A stretch of DNA of 64,000 nucleotides from Gnetum montanum (lineage: Eukaryota > Streptophyta > Gnetopsida > Gnetales > Gnetaceae): the NCBI GenBank assembly GCA_015680685.1, contig MNCI01008086.1, positions 488,084-552,083 of the forward strand. Reading direction: 5' to 3'. The first letter of the stretch is position 1, and each line of letters starts with the position of its first letter. Below the pieces are notes generated by a model, which saw only the letters and a program-made list of their open reading frames with translations, did no database searches and had not been told where the DNA came from. Made by a program: the position numbers and the translations under genes. Shown here in pieces: positions 34,564-45,264 of this stretch.

Positions 34564-36810
34564 CATCCTAATCCTTGCATACCATCTAACGGTCCCAATT
34601 ATCATAGTGGGTCAACTCCTAATCCAGAAACTACATCTTATAAATTACCTCGCTATGGTTACTATAATCAAGTGTGTGAACCCTAATGGGTTCAGTATGA
34701 CTAGGTCCCAATATTTCCACCATGCAAGGATCCTAACCTTCCATTTATTAATTTTAGTCATGCTCAATAGTTTTGCTATGGGGGGTATCCTCCATTCTAA
34801 TAACACAGAATTAATAAATATTTTTCTATTTCTTTAATTTTTCAATTTTTTTATTTTCCAGTTTTTCACCTTTTAATTTATTGTTTTATCTTTTTTTTTT
34901 CTTTTAAGTTTTTGTTTTACATATTTTTGTTTTACAAATTTCTTTAAATTTTCTTGTTTTTGTTTTGCAACATCGTTTATACTCTTTTATTTCTTTGAGT
35001 GTTTATTTATTTTGTTAGGTTCGTCACCTTATAAGTGCTCCTGATGGTGGTATGATTTGTATTCTATTGATTGCCAATGTTTGGTTTTTACCTTTGAGTT
35101 ATGATGTTAATACTTTGGTATGGTTCTTTTGATATAACAGGCAATGAGTCCACTTCATCCATACATCCATAAATTTCTATGGTCTCTCTTGGCTTAGAAC
35201 TATACAGTCCCTTTCTCAATAATAAGAACTATCAATGACTTGGTGGCTGAACATTTCTCAAACTAAGGAAGGCCTCAAGGATTGAAAAGAGTGTGAATTC
35301 AAAGGGAATTTGATGCATTTGGGTTGGCCATTCTCTTGGTGCTTGGATGTTTTCTTCTCGAGTTTTTCTTGACGATCGCTCCATTATTGGGAAGTTGAGC
35401 TAATAAAAATAATAAGTCCTTGCATGGTGTGGTTCTCACGCAAAAAAAAAAAAAAAAATAGAAGAAAGAAAAGAAAAAAAGAAAAGAAAAAGTGAGAATT
35501 CAAAGCACACCCCTTAGACAAAATAATCATCAGGGCTACAAGCACTGGTTATCGAACTAAAAAAAAATGTTCCCTCTAACTAAGGCCCTTCCTTACTTCG
35601 TACTCTTCCCTCTTTTGTTTTTTCGGAATGGTAGTGACTCTTTGGTTGAAGCATTCTTGTTACTTCAAGTAGATGGATGGGCCAAATGTGTTAATGCGAA
35701 GTCATTGGATGTGGATTGTTTGAGGTCAAATTTGGAATGAAATCTACCAAGTTACTTTAACCGTTAATACACAAGGGGCTGTACACTGCCTTGTTCTTGG
35801 GATTCCATTCCATTCTCTTCTTTCCCCTCATTCTTCTCCATTTTTCACCTTATTGCCGATTGTATTAATAGTCCATATTTTGGTTGATACATTGTTTTCT
35901 TTTTGNGTTGTATTAATAGTCCATATTTTGGTTGATACATTGTTTTCTTTTTGGTAAACTCTGTTAAGACTTTAACTCTTGCTTCCAAATGACATTCCTA
36001 GAGCCTATGGACTCTTTGAATGTGGGATTGTCAGGGCATTACGGGCATGGGCCTGCTTTGGGGAGGACCCACTAGCATTCCTATTTGGTGCATCCATTAA
36101 TTTATTTCCCTTAAACATTTCTACAATCACCATTTATTTTGTTCATTTCCATATTTGACATCCATTTTATTGGCCTTGCCGTTGTTCCTTTTTCTCCATC
36201 GTTCTTATTCCTTATCTTTTTCCATTCTACCGCTACTAGAGGTTTGCTCTCAGTCATGGGGGTCCTAGTCTAATTTTTTCAATTTTCTCCTAACCCCTAC
36301 ACCTTTGGTAGCCACCAATATTATATCTCTAGATCCACATTAGCCATATCACAACAATAGGCCTTACACTGAAGCAAGGTATCAATTGCATTATGATTCA
36401 TTTACCCTTTGCTAATATAAGATTGTGTTGTGTGTGCATATGACAATCATACAAAAATGGATTGGATCTAGAAGGAACACTTGTAATGGACTGGTCCTGA
36501 AGCAGTTACACAAGGAACGAGATTGATGGCGCACTTATAGATGGACAATGAAAGGTGCAATCTTGGTGTTGGCAGCAGCAAACTTCTTCTTTTCTCTCTC
36601 TCTTCTCTCTTCTCTCTCAGCTACCAAATAAGGCTGGATGTCAAATGTACAAAGTGTTCACTCTTGTTGTTATGAAAACTAGTTTTGTCATGTTTTGTAA
36701 CGATGATTCGTTCACATGTCATCCCATTCACCATTAGTTCCATTCAAGTCAATAATCCCATACCTTCCCAATATTTTGTAAGGAACTCGAGGATGAGTTT
36801 TTATTCAGTC
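34564..36810 (+). other. Non-coding 3' internal region of element B
   Basis: Continues gag-like sequence to about 34760, then a PPT-like GCTATGGGGGGTA (34775-34787), long T- and A-rich stretches (34800-35000 and 35440-35500), and a block from 35565 shared with element A that holds a further PPT-like CAGTCATGGGGGTC (36251-36264). No ORF is conserved between A and B. Confidence 0.6.
35861..35955. other. Probable assembly artefact around N at 35906
   Basis: A stretch of about 46 bases starting TGTATTAATAGTCCATATTT occurs twice with period 48, with a single N between the copies. Element A has it only once (near 21222-21270). Confidence 0.75.
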
Positions 36811-36819
36811 ATGGGGGTA
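36811..36819 (+). other. Polypurine tract of element B
   Basis: ATGGGGGTA directly before the 3' LTR. Equivalent tracts precede the LTRs of A (22113-22122) and D (50806-50817, minus strand). Confidence 0.75.
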
Positions 36820-37639
36820 TGATGGGACGCAATATCGCACGGGCCACGATATCGCATCCCCTGTGATATCATATCTTCCCCAGCGATATCGCGTATGTAA
36901 TATCGCAGCGCGCTGCCAAATCTATAAATAAGATGTGGCTCTCCCTTGTTTCTCCATCTAGACTTAGACCCTTAGCTAAACTCTGGTAGTTTTACCATTC
37001 CAAAGATAGAATAATTTCCATGTGCTCGCAGAAGGAGTCTCAAAGTGAACAGATCTTTATTCGAGCCAATTGTACCTGAGCACATATTTGTGTACGGAAA
37101 TAAAGATGAACTCTTTGATAAACCTTGTAGCATGTGGACTAAGCTAAATAGTATTTAATTAATATTAAATATTTAAATGCTTTCTTAGATAATTAATATC
37201 TCTTCATTCTTATCTCCTAGTAATGCGGAATGAGTACGACTTAATCACGAGCATTTAAGTGTGACTACTTGGTAACCCAGTAATGAATAGCATTTGGTAA
37301 TCCCAATGGTAGTCGTGCACGAAGTTCAGGATGTGTATGGATGATTAAGGATAGATGCTCATCACACTTAGGCTAGTTTAGATTCTCTCTCACCCTTCTC
37401 TCTTAGCTTAGTTAATATTACCTTCCATTGCCTTCAGGAATAGCATTAGATTAGAAAACATATCATACACCTCACTCTGGACTAAACCATACGTGAAAAA
37501 GCTAATACTAGTCCAGGTGGAAAGACACCGAGCTACGACCTAAGGCTAACTAACTAGTCCATCTATGGAGTTCGACCAGATCGCGTGTGTAATGCTCGTA
37601 TTCATATGGTTGAGTGTAGGGGTATCTCGCCACTCATCA
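36820..37639 (+). repeat. 3' LTR of element B
   Basis: TGATGGGACGCAATATCGC ... CTCGCCACTCATCA. Slightly shorter than the 5' copy through small deletions. Confidence 0.9.
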
Positions 37640-37644
37640 CTAGT
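37640..37644. repeat. Target-site duplication of element B, right
   Basis: CTAGT, matching 31444-31448. Confidence 0.85.
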
Positions 37645-38092
37645 CAAATAGAAGGTTTTAACATAGATGTGGTCTAATATGGAAGGCAAAAGACCACTTT
37701 ATTTACATTACATTAGATATAATAAACTAAATGTAGAAGCTCACTATCTCTTAGCTATTATAATGAAGTATTGGAATACTATTAGTAAGCTTTACTTAAG
37801 TTCTCATCATCTTATAATTAAAAGTCAAAGATGGGTTTGACTTCCCCAAGAAGAGCACATTTGTAGGTTGTGTAAATCAAGAGCTCTAAATGATAAGTTA
37901 CATGTGTTTCTTTCTTGTGTTGTAACTATCCATCTAAGACAACATTATAATGTTATAGCAAAAACTTGTATAATTTGTTTTTGATGCCACATTGGTTCTT
38001 AGTCAATTTGTAGAGTTCATCTTTATTTTTTATGAAAATATAATATCTATCCAATACATTCTATGGGTCTTCAAATGTAACAAAGCTTCATT
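37645..38092 (+). pseudogene. Orphan Cys/His fragment, second copy
   Basis: A frame reads HICRLCKSRALNDKLHVFLSC, the same C-x2-C ... D ... H ... C layout as 25835-26150. Preceded by LYLSSHHLIIKSQRW. The family is not identified. Confidence 0.3.
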
Positions 38093-38099
38093 TTAGTTT

Positions 38100-38178
38100 A
38101 TTTCATAAAGTTCTAATTGGACTATATATTTTGAGGTTTACCTATATTACATTTATTTCTGGGTTCTAACACCCCAGC
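38100..38178 (+). repeat. SINE family 2, 3' part
   Basis: AAGTTCTAATTGGACTATATA then TTATTTCTGGGTTCTAACACCCC; the tRNA-like head is missing. Confidence 0.6.
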
Positions 38179-38324
38179 CCCCATAAAAATAAATAGCTCC
38201 TTCAATTACTATTATTGCAATGGACCCATCAAGTCCATGCTTAGTAACTCTAAGTGGTTTGTTATGATGCATTTGACTAGTATGTAGAGTAGCTCTTAGT
38301 TTTCTTTTTTGATTTTGGTGTTTT

Positions 38325-39490
38325 TGATGCGTAAATTTTGGACACGTCACCAACACTTGTGAAAACTCGTTTTAGGAGACTATTGCCTAGGGCACCTCCC
38401 GTATGGGTACGGAAACCTGGGAATAGTCTCAGTTGGAAAGGGCTATGTGACAAAACAACAATAATAATATTTTTAAAAAAATATTAAAAGCTTTAAATTT
38501 AATAAGAATATTGAATAGTTAAATAATTTGTGCAATTTAAAAGAGTACAATAAATAATTCAAAATAAAATGCAAATAATAATATTGAAAACTCTAAAAGT
38601 TATCTGCCACCGTGGCTGCTTCTTCGCTTGGAGATGGCAGAGAGAAAAATCTATCCTGTTGTTTGAAAGAAAATAAATAAAGAACAAAACGATGTGCATA
38701 CAACCTGTGTTTGCCAGGTTTCTATTTATAGGCAGAAAGAAAGACTTCTACTGACACCCCTCACGGTGTCCGCGTTGGCACCGTCGCTGTTGGGCATTGG
38801 TCTCTGCCGCGTAGGCAAAAAAGAAAAGAAAAGAAAAGAAAACGTGTCTATTTTTGTCTGAGAAAATAGAAAACCGTCATTCAACAATTGCTATTGTAGG
38901 GCAAGCACACTGTCATCTGCAATCTGCCTACAACTACTATTGATGTTCACTACGCGTTTCATGCTCTTGCCGTGTTCTACTACCTACCTGTAAAAGAGAG
39001 AAGATTGCCGAAAACGCCTCCGCTGTCGATGTTGCCTGCCAACAAAATAGAAAATGGTCATTGCAGACTCTGGCTCCTCCCCTTGTTTATGTGAATTGAC
39101 AGGGTATTTATAGGGTTGGATCGGGCTCAGGCACGAAATTCAAGAATGGAATCAACGGCTGTGAGATGAGAGGAAAGTAGATCTAGTGACATGTGTCCCA
39201 TGGATAGTTGGCACGAGTTGGATGTGTGTTGGATGGTTGCATTCTTTAATCAGGTTCAATGTTTCTATGTTGGATAGTTGTGCACAAATTGGATGCGTGT
39301 TAGATAGTTGCATTCTTTGACCAAGTACATTGCATTTTACAATTTATGGGTTATTCAAGCCCATGAAAGTACATTTAATTTAGACCATGAGGGCTTGACA
39401 TGTTAATACTGTACGACTTCTAATTTTTTGTGATATTAAAATTGTTCAAACAAGGCCCTATGCCTAGCATGGGTGAGGTTGACCTCAACA
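38325..39490 (-). repeat. 3' LTR of the minus-strand short element
   Basis: About 92% identical to the other copy over the first 146 bases by eye; all 12 differences there are transitions. Confidence 0.85.
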
Positions 39491-39503
39491 CTTAGCCCCC
39501 AAA
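39491..39503 (-). other. Polypurine tract of the short element
   Basis: Minus strand TTTGGGGGCTAAG next to the LTR start TGTTGAGG. Confidence 0.6.
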
Positions 39504-39719
39504 TGACAAATTGCATGCAAGTGCAAGAACTAAAAAATTCTGAATGAAAATGCAACAGATGGGAAAACAAAAACAACATGAAACAAGAAATGCAAACTTG
39601 AAAGTAAACTATAATGTTCTAAACATGATCAAAATAACCAAATAATCAAAAGAGACACCGACATAGGCCATCCAAACAACCATTAAAATCTAAATATATA
39701 ATTTATTGTTATTTTGACT

Positions 39720-39772
39720 AAGATCTATAGATATATATGTGTATATATATATATATATGTAGATATATACTT
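39720..39772. repeat. TA-rich microsatellite inside the short element
   Basis: TATATATATGTGTATATATA-type run. Confidence 0.85.
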
Positions 39773-40113
39773 AAGCTCTCATTCTCAATATTCTCACAAG
39801 GTAACAATAAAAGTATGCAAACTATTTTGAGCAAGTAACTTATACAAAACTTAATGAGGAGGATGAGCTAAAGCTCATGTTAGATCATAGTAAGCCACAA
39901 CTTTCAGATTTTTCCTTGGGTCTTTTTTTTTCTTTTTTGAAAAAACTTAAATTTAAAAGGGGAAACAGAGGTTAGGGTGAGGATTATTGCCGAACCCCAT
40001 CACACTCAAGAACTTATTACACTACCAACGAACATGGTCCTCATTTTTTATTTTGCTTTTTTTTTTAAAAAAAAGAAACATAAAAGGAAAATAAAGAAAA
40101 GGTTGAGAAACTG

Positions 40114-40130
40114 CCCTCCTTCTAGCACCA
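40114..40130 (-). other. Primer binding site of the short element
   Basis: Minus strand TGGTGCTAGAAGGAGGG, starting with the TGG expected opposite a tRNA CCA end. Which tRNA it pairs with is not certain. Confidence 0.6.
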
Positions 40131-40140
40131 AAAAGGGTGT

Positions 40141-41307
40141 TGATGTGTAAATTTTGGACACGCCACCAACACCTATGAAAACTCGTTTTAGGAGACTATT
40201 GCCTAGGGCGCCTTCCATATGGGTACGGAAACCCAGGAATAGTCTCAGCTGGAAAGGGCTATGTGACAAAACAATAATAACAATATTTTAAACAAAATAT
40301 TAAAAGCTTTAAATTTAATAAGAATATTGAAAAGTTAAATAATTTGAGCAATTTAAAAGAGTACAATAAATAATTCAAAATAAAATGCAAATAATAATAT
40401 TGAAAACTCTAAAAGTTATCTGCCATCACGGCTGCTTCTTCGCTTGGAGATGGCAGAGAGAAAAATCTGTCTTGTTTTTTGAAAGTAAATAAATAAAGAA
40501 CAAAAAGATGTGCATACAACCTATCTCTACCAGGTTTCTGTTTATAGGCAGAAAGAAAGACTTCTATTGACACCCCTCACGGTGTTTACATTGGCACTGC
40601 TACTGTTGGGCGTTGGTCTCTGCCGCATAGGCGGAAAAGAAAAAGAAAAGAAAAGAAAACGTGTCTATTTTTATCTGAGAAAATAGAAAACTGTCATTCA
40701 ACAATTGCTACTGTAGGGCAAGTACACTATCTTCTACAATTTGCCTACAACTGTTGTTGATGTTCACCACGTGTTTCACGCTCCTGCCATGTTCTGCCGC
40801 CTAGCAGTAGAGGAGAGAAGATTGCCGAAAACACCTCCACTGTCGATGTTTCCTGCCAGCAGAACAGAAAATGGTCACTGCAGACTCTGGCTCCTCCCCT
40901 TGTTTATGTGAATTGATAGGGTATTTATAGGGTTGGACCGAGATCGGGCACGAAATTCAAGAATGGAATCAATAGCTGTGAGATGAGAGGAAAGCAGATC
41001 TAGCGACATGTGTCCCATGGATAGTTGGCACGAGTTGGATGTGTGTTGGATAGTTTTATTCTTTGACCAGGTTCAATGTATCTGTGTTGGATAGTTGTGC
41101 ACAAGTTGGATGTGTGTTGGATAGTTGCATTCTTTGACCAGGAACATTGCATTTTACAATTTATGGGTTATTCAAGCCCATGAAAATACATTTAATTTAG
41201 ACCATGAGGGCTTGACATGTCAATACTGTACAACTTCTAATTTTTTGTGATATTAAACTTTTTCAAACAAGGCCCTATGCCTAGCATGGGTGAGGTTGTA
41301 CTCAATA
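40141..41307 (-). repeat. 5' LTR of the minus-strand short element
   Basis: Plus strand reads TGATGTGTAAATTTTGG ... GTACTCAATA, so the terminal TG on the minus strand has become TA by a transition. Confidence 0.85.
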
Positions 41308-42925
41308 GGTGTTTATAGGCATTTCCATAGGTAGTGATGGGGGGTGAGTTTGTCCCATGCCTAACCATACAAATCTACAAGTATATGCAATATAACATGT
41401 CGTAATTCATGGACATGCTAGATAAAATATTTTGTGCATCTAAAATCATAGGTCACTATCTTCCTAGTTGCACTTGTAGTGGGCATAGATCCTATAGTTA
41501 AGTATGGCTAAGGTATATGATGCTAATGTTACTATGGCCCATATTTACTACTTACAAAAATTACTATAGTGAACTACTAAAAGTAGAAAATAATCCTAAA
41601 CTAGTATATGGTGATGAACATTGTATGAGTTTGGCTTCATCAAATTTTTTGAAAGCTTTCTATTGAATTATAAATTGTATGCATATTAACTTGATCATTT
41701 TTATGTTGCTCTTTACATTGATTACATGTGGTAATTTTTTAAAATGTATAATTCTAAATATATTAATCTTTTAAATACTTTAACCATTAAAAAATTATTC
41801 TACCATTTATTAAACATTTAAGAGTAGTATAAAGAATTTATGATGTTTGTATGTAAGGCATTCATAAAAAAACAACATTGAAGAGTAAACTATAATCATC
41901 TTTATACAATTTTCAGGTATAAAAAATAACATAATGTTCAAAATAAAAAAAATTGCATGTCTTTTAATCTATTGTTAAGGCTAAGAAGTTTTATCATAAT
42001 CCTGTCACACAACCTATTACATGAATTGTACAAAAAAATATACAAACTACATTAATATACATAAGTTACTATATGAATAACATAATAGCATAAGATACCT
42101 AAAATTTTTGGATATCTTCTTTACTTAGCATCTTCTCAGATATCATTAATTTTATTCTACATTGTAACATTTAGTGGCACTAACCATCAAGTAATTCATG
42201 GAGAATTGATTATAGGAAAATGAAAGAATATCGACAAAATTATGTAATTCTAGTGCACATTTATGCTCACTAAGTAATTTATGATGGTATTGTTTATTGC
42301 AATTTAGTTGTAATTCTACATATAACATATCAAACTAAGGAAATAAATATTAATCTCTTTCTCTTTCTTCTCTATCAAAAAGATAATGGCAAGGACTAAA
42401 CAATTTTTTGGTAGTTTTAAAAAAGTATTTATAAACTATTATTTAAATATTTAGTTAACTTTATAATATATCCTATTGCATCTCATTGACATCTTTTTTT
42501 GTAATCAACCATTTGTTGTTTCTTGTATGTTGCATTAGTAACATCATTATGTACTTAAAATGATAATTCATGAGTATGTATGACACCCACTTATCCTTAT
42601 ATTCTAAAAAAACTATCTTTTGAAGCATTCAATTTTTTTTTAAATGTAGTATATCTTTAACAAACTTAATAAGCCTTAGGAAACATCTATGAAATGAGAT
42701 CATTATAGAATTTAAAGTAGTTCTAAGAGAAATGGTCTACAAATTACTAATGAATTTTTTTAATTCACTTAAGACATTAGGTATCATGTGTAAGAAAAAT
42801 AACATAGAAAAGATTCATATCTTATTATATCAAAATTGATACTTCTATTTTTTTTTCACATGGTTAAAATGACAATAATTAGAATTACTATCCTTTGTAT
42901 CACATCACTTCTAGAAAGCCATTGA
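41308..42925. other. AT-rich spacer
   Basis: No gene or element identified; many A/T runs. Confidence 0.4.
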
Positions 42926-42929
42926 ATAA

Positions 42930-43490
42930 TATGAACTTGAAGAGATTTAATTTATGTAAGTTTTTCCAATTCTAAAAACTCATAATCTCTTTTTGTAGAA
43001 GTGTAAACCCACATATATCCTTTATTTACTAATTGATCAAGAGCTGTGATTTGAGAAAAGTCCTTTGAAGAATCTAAAATAGCCAAAGCCTCCTTATATG
43101 TTATGCAATGAACACCAATTGAATTTGAAGCATCATATCTTAAAAGAAAGATAAATAATTTTCATTTCCTATCATTGTAGATGCACTTTTAATGAAAATT
43201 TTAACTAAATTAGATTTGAATAAAATCTTCTCTCACCACTAAATGAACAAAATTATATATTGTCTTTTCTTTGCCATCTTTTATAGTTAATAATTTTAAA
43301 AATCCAGATCTCGAATTTTCCTTTCCTTTATCAATTATAACAGTAACATAAAATATCAAACGTTTTTCTAATGCTCTATTAGTACTATCATCTACAATAA
43401 GAGAATAAATAGAACTCTCTAATAATTTTAAAGATGTACTTTCTTGAGATATTAAGAAATTCTCATCACAATTATATGTTCTAATTTTTT
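42930..43490 (-). pseudogene. hAT-like transposase remnant (DUF4371-type)
   Basis: The minus strand reads SIYSLIVDDSTNRALEKRL, then LIFYVTVIIDKGKENSRSGF and LLTIKDGKEKTIYNF, like the first catalytic-Asp region of hAT/DUF4371 transposases (IxIDESTD...). Further on it has SNSIGVHCITYKEALAIL, like the IHCxAHREAL block. Frame shifts separate the parts and no terminal inverted repeats were found. Confidence 0.55.
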
Positions 43491-43658
43491 ATTTATGTAG
43501 CAAGAAAATTCTTTTATGTGTTAGAAAATTTGATATATCAAGAGTCATTAAATAACACTAAAAAGATTTAAATTTTCTTAGTGCTAGGTATTTGTGTGCC
43601 ATTGAATAAGCAAGATACATTAGTGTAATAATTTTGTCTTTGTTAGATTTATGAAAGA

Positions 43659-43826
43659 GGGAATAACATTTGGAGTGATGGTAAGTTACTCATTTCTCAA
43701 GTTGAAGATCGAGGTTTTAGCCTAGATGCAACCATTCAAAGAGGTTAGGCTTTTGCTTATTTAATAACCCTCCCTGTACCTTGTCTAGTGCGATGAGTCC
43801 TATGGCTTTGGGTGATGATCCTTTTT
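43659..43826 (+). repeat. SINE family 1
   Basis: TTTGGAGTGATGGTAAGTTA A-box region, GAGGTTTTAGCCTAG B-box region, ends GGTGATGATCCTTTTT. Confidence 0.75.
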
Positions 43827-43829
43827 AGA

Positions 43830-44390
43830 TTCATGAAAAAGTGAAACATGATTTGATATTGATTTAACTTGTTTTTCATGTCTAGAAATTCAGTTTTGTT
43901 ATACTAATTTGTGTTTACTAATTTAGAACAAAATTTGATAGAATCTAGTTAGATTATTTTGCATACAATGTCAATACCCCAAACATTGTCTACTTTATAT
44001 ATATTTTTATAGTAAATGCATTTCATTACTTTGTTCGCGACATCCCACCTAACCCAATTAAACTTATTTTTCCATTCCAATTTAAACTCTTTTTAAACAT
44101 GTCTCATCTAATTTTATTTTATATTAAAATATTTATTTTGGTTTATTTATTTATTTATATTGTAGCTTCATTAAGATCAAAATCTTTAACTACATTAAAT
44201 GATTCACTAACATCATTTTTACTTTTGTAGAATGAGGTGATTGAAAATTGTTCTCTTATTTTCTTAGACATGTTTTAACTACATATGATTATCAAGATTA
44301 GAAAGATATAAGAATAAAATAGCTATCAAAGATAGCTAAAAAACATGAAAACATTAATGTATCAATTGTAGAAAATTAAATATTGATGTA
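43830..44390. other. AT-rich spacer
   Basis: Nothing recognised. Confidence 0.4.
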
Positions 44391-44394
44391 TAAA

Positions 44395-45260
44395 AAAAGA
44401 TACAATCATCATTATCACCATCATCATACTGGAATTGTCCCAACATAATGCAATTGGCTACATGAGTTCCTTTTTGCCATTAACCTCTTTAAAGAACTAA
44501 ATCTTTGATTTTTTGAAGTTTCTTTAGGTCATTTTTGATTGTTTTTCTTTTTGGTCTTCCTTTTAGTTACTTTTCTCAAATAGTGATGTAGCAACCTTTG
44601 TTTATAGGCTTATTGTTTAATCTTCTTTGCATATGTCTAAACCATCTAAGTTACCATTCTTATAGCTTTTTTGAAATAGAAGCCACTCCAAGTCTTCCTT
44701 TAATGTTTGTATAATGTAGTTTATCTCTTCTAGTAACATTAAATATCAATTGAAACATTCATATTTTTGCCATATTGATTTGTTGTTCATGCCTATTTTG
44801 TATTGTTCAACATTCATCATTATATAAGATAGCAGGTGTGATTATTGTCCTATAAAATTTACTATTCAATTTTATTAGTATTATAGTTGGTTTTCATTGT
44901 GGCCATTCTACCTCTATTCTATTTCTTATATCTTTATTAATTTTAACATCTAATTGGAGGATTTATCCTAGGTAGCAGAACTATTTGTAGTGAGGAACTT
45001 TTTGACCTTGAATTATCATTTCCATTTCACCAATATTTATGGTGTTACCAAAATTATATTTTGTATATTTTGTCTTCCTTCTCCTAATTTTTAAACCTTT
45101 TGATTCTAGAGTATGTCTCCACTTCTCTATTTTAGAAGAAATATTTTCTCAAGTTGTATCCACCAATACAATATCATCTATAAATAGCATACACCAAGCG
45201 ATTTCATCTTATATTTCCTATTACAACCTAGGAATTTGTAGAAATTTAATTATTTAATTT
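44395..45260 (-). pseudogene. RTE-type LINE reverse transcriptase remnant
   Basis: On the minus strand, catalytic block FIDDIVLVD (both Asp kept, 45173-45178), KIEKWRHTLESKGLKIRRRK, FCYLG, then YNDEC near the position of LYGTEC, LRWFRHMQRR, and KGRPKRKTIKNDLKKLQ. These follow the order of plant RTE elements. Numerous stops. Collinear with 24205-24950 on the other strand. Confidence 0.7.
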
Positions 45261-45264
45261 CATG

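Larger units (their letters stand above)
31449..37639 (+). mobile_element. LTR retrotransposon B, complete but Gag-only
   Basis: Two LTRs in the same direction, 5-bp target duplication, primer site, polypurine tract and one long gag frame. No protease, reverse transcriptase, RNase H or integrase motif is found between gag (ends 34563) and the 3' LTR (36820); that 2.2 kb is non-coding and T-rich. Compared with element E, the pol block is absent while both flanks of the missing part are shared (C-terminal gag, and the block at 34775-35480 versus 58723-59390). This matches the published class of gag-only terminal-repeat elements (TR-GAG). LTR copies differ at roughly 6% of sites in a 170-base sample counted by eye, so it is old. 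Confidence 0.85.
38325..41307 (-). mobile_element. Short non-autonomous LTR element on the minus strand
   Basis: Direct repeats 38325-39490 and 40141-41307 (1166 and 1167 bases) flank only about 650 bases. Orientation comes from the minus strand: a PPT-like TTTGGGGGCTAAG (39491-39503) precedes the 3' LTR, and a primer site (40114-40130) lies 10 bases after the 5' LTR. LTR ends read TGTTGAGG ... ACACATCA. GGTGT on both sides (38317-38321, 41308-41312) may be the target duplication, with three extra T beside the left copy. The interior has no ORF of note. It fits a LARD- or TRIM-like derivative needing proteins from elsewhere. Confidence 0.75.

Noticed and set aside
34136-34837. 233-codon plus-strand ORF overlapping gag of element B
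   Set aside because: Alternate frame of the Pro/Ser-rich gag tail; composition dominated by the repeat, no domain.
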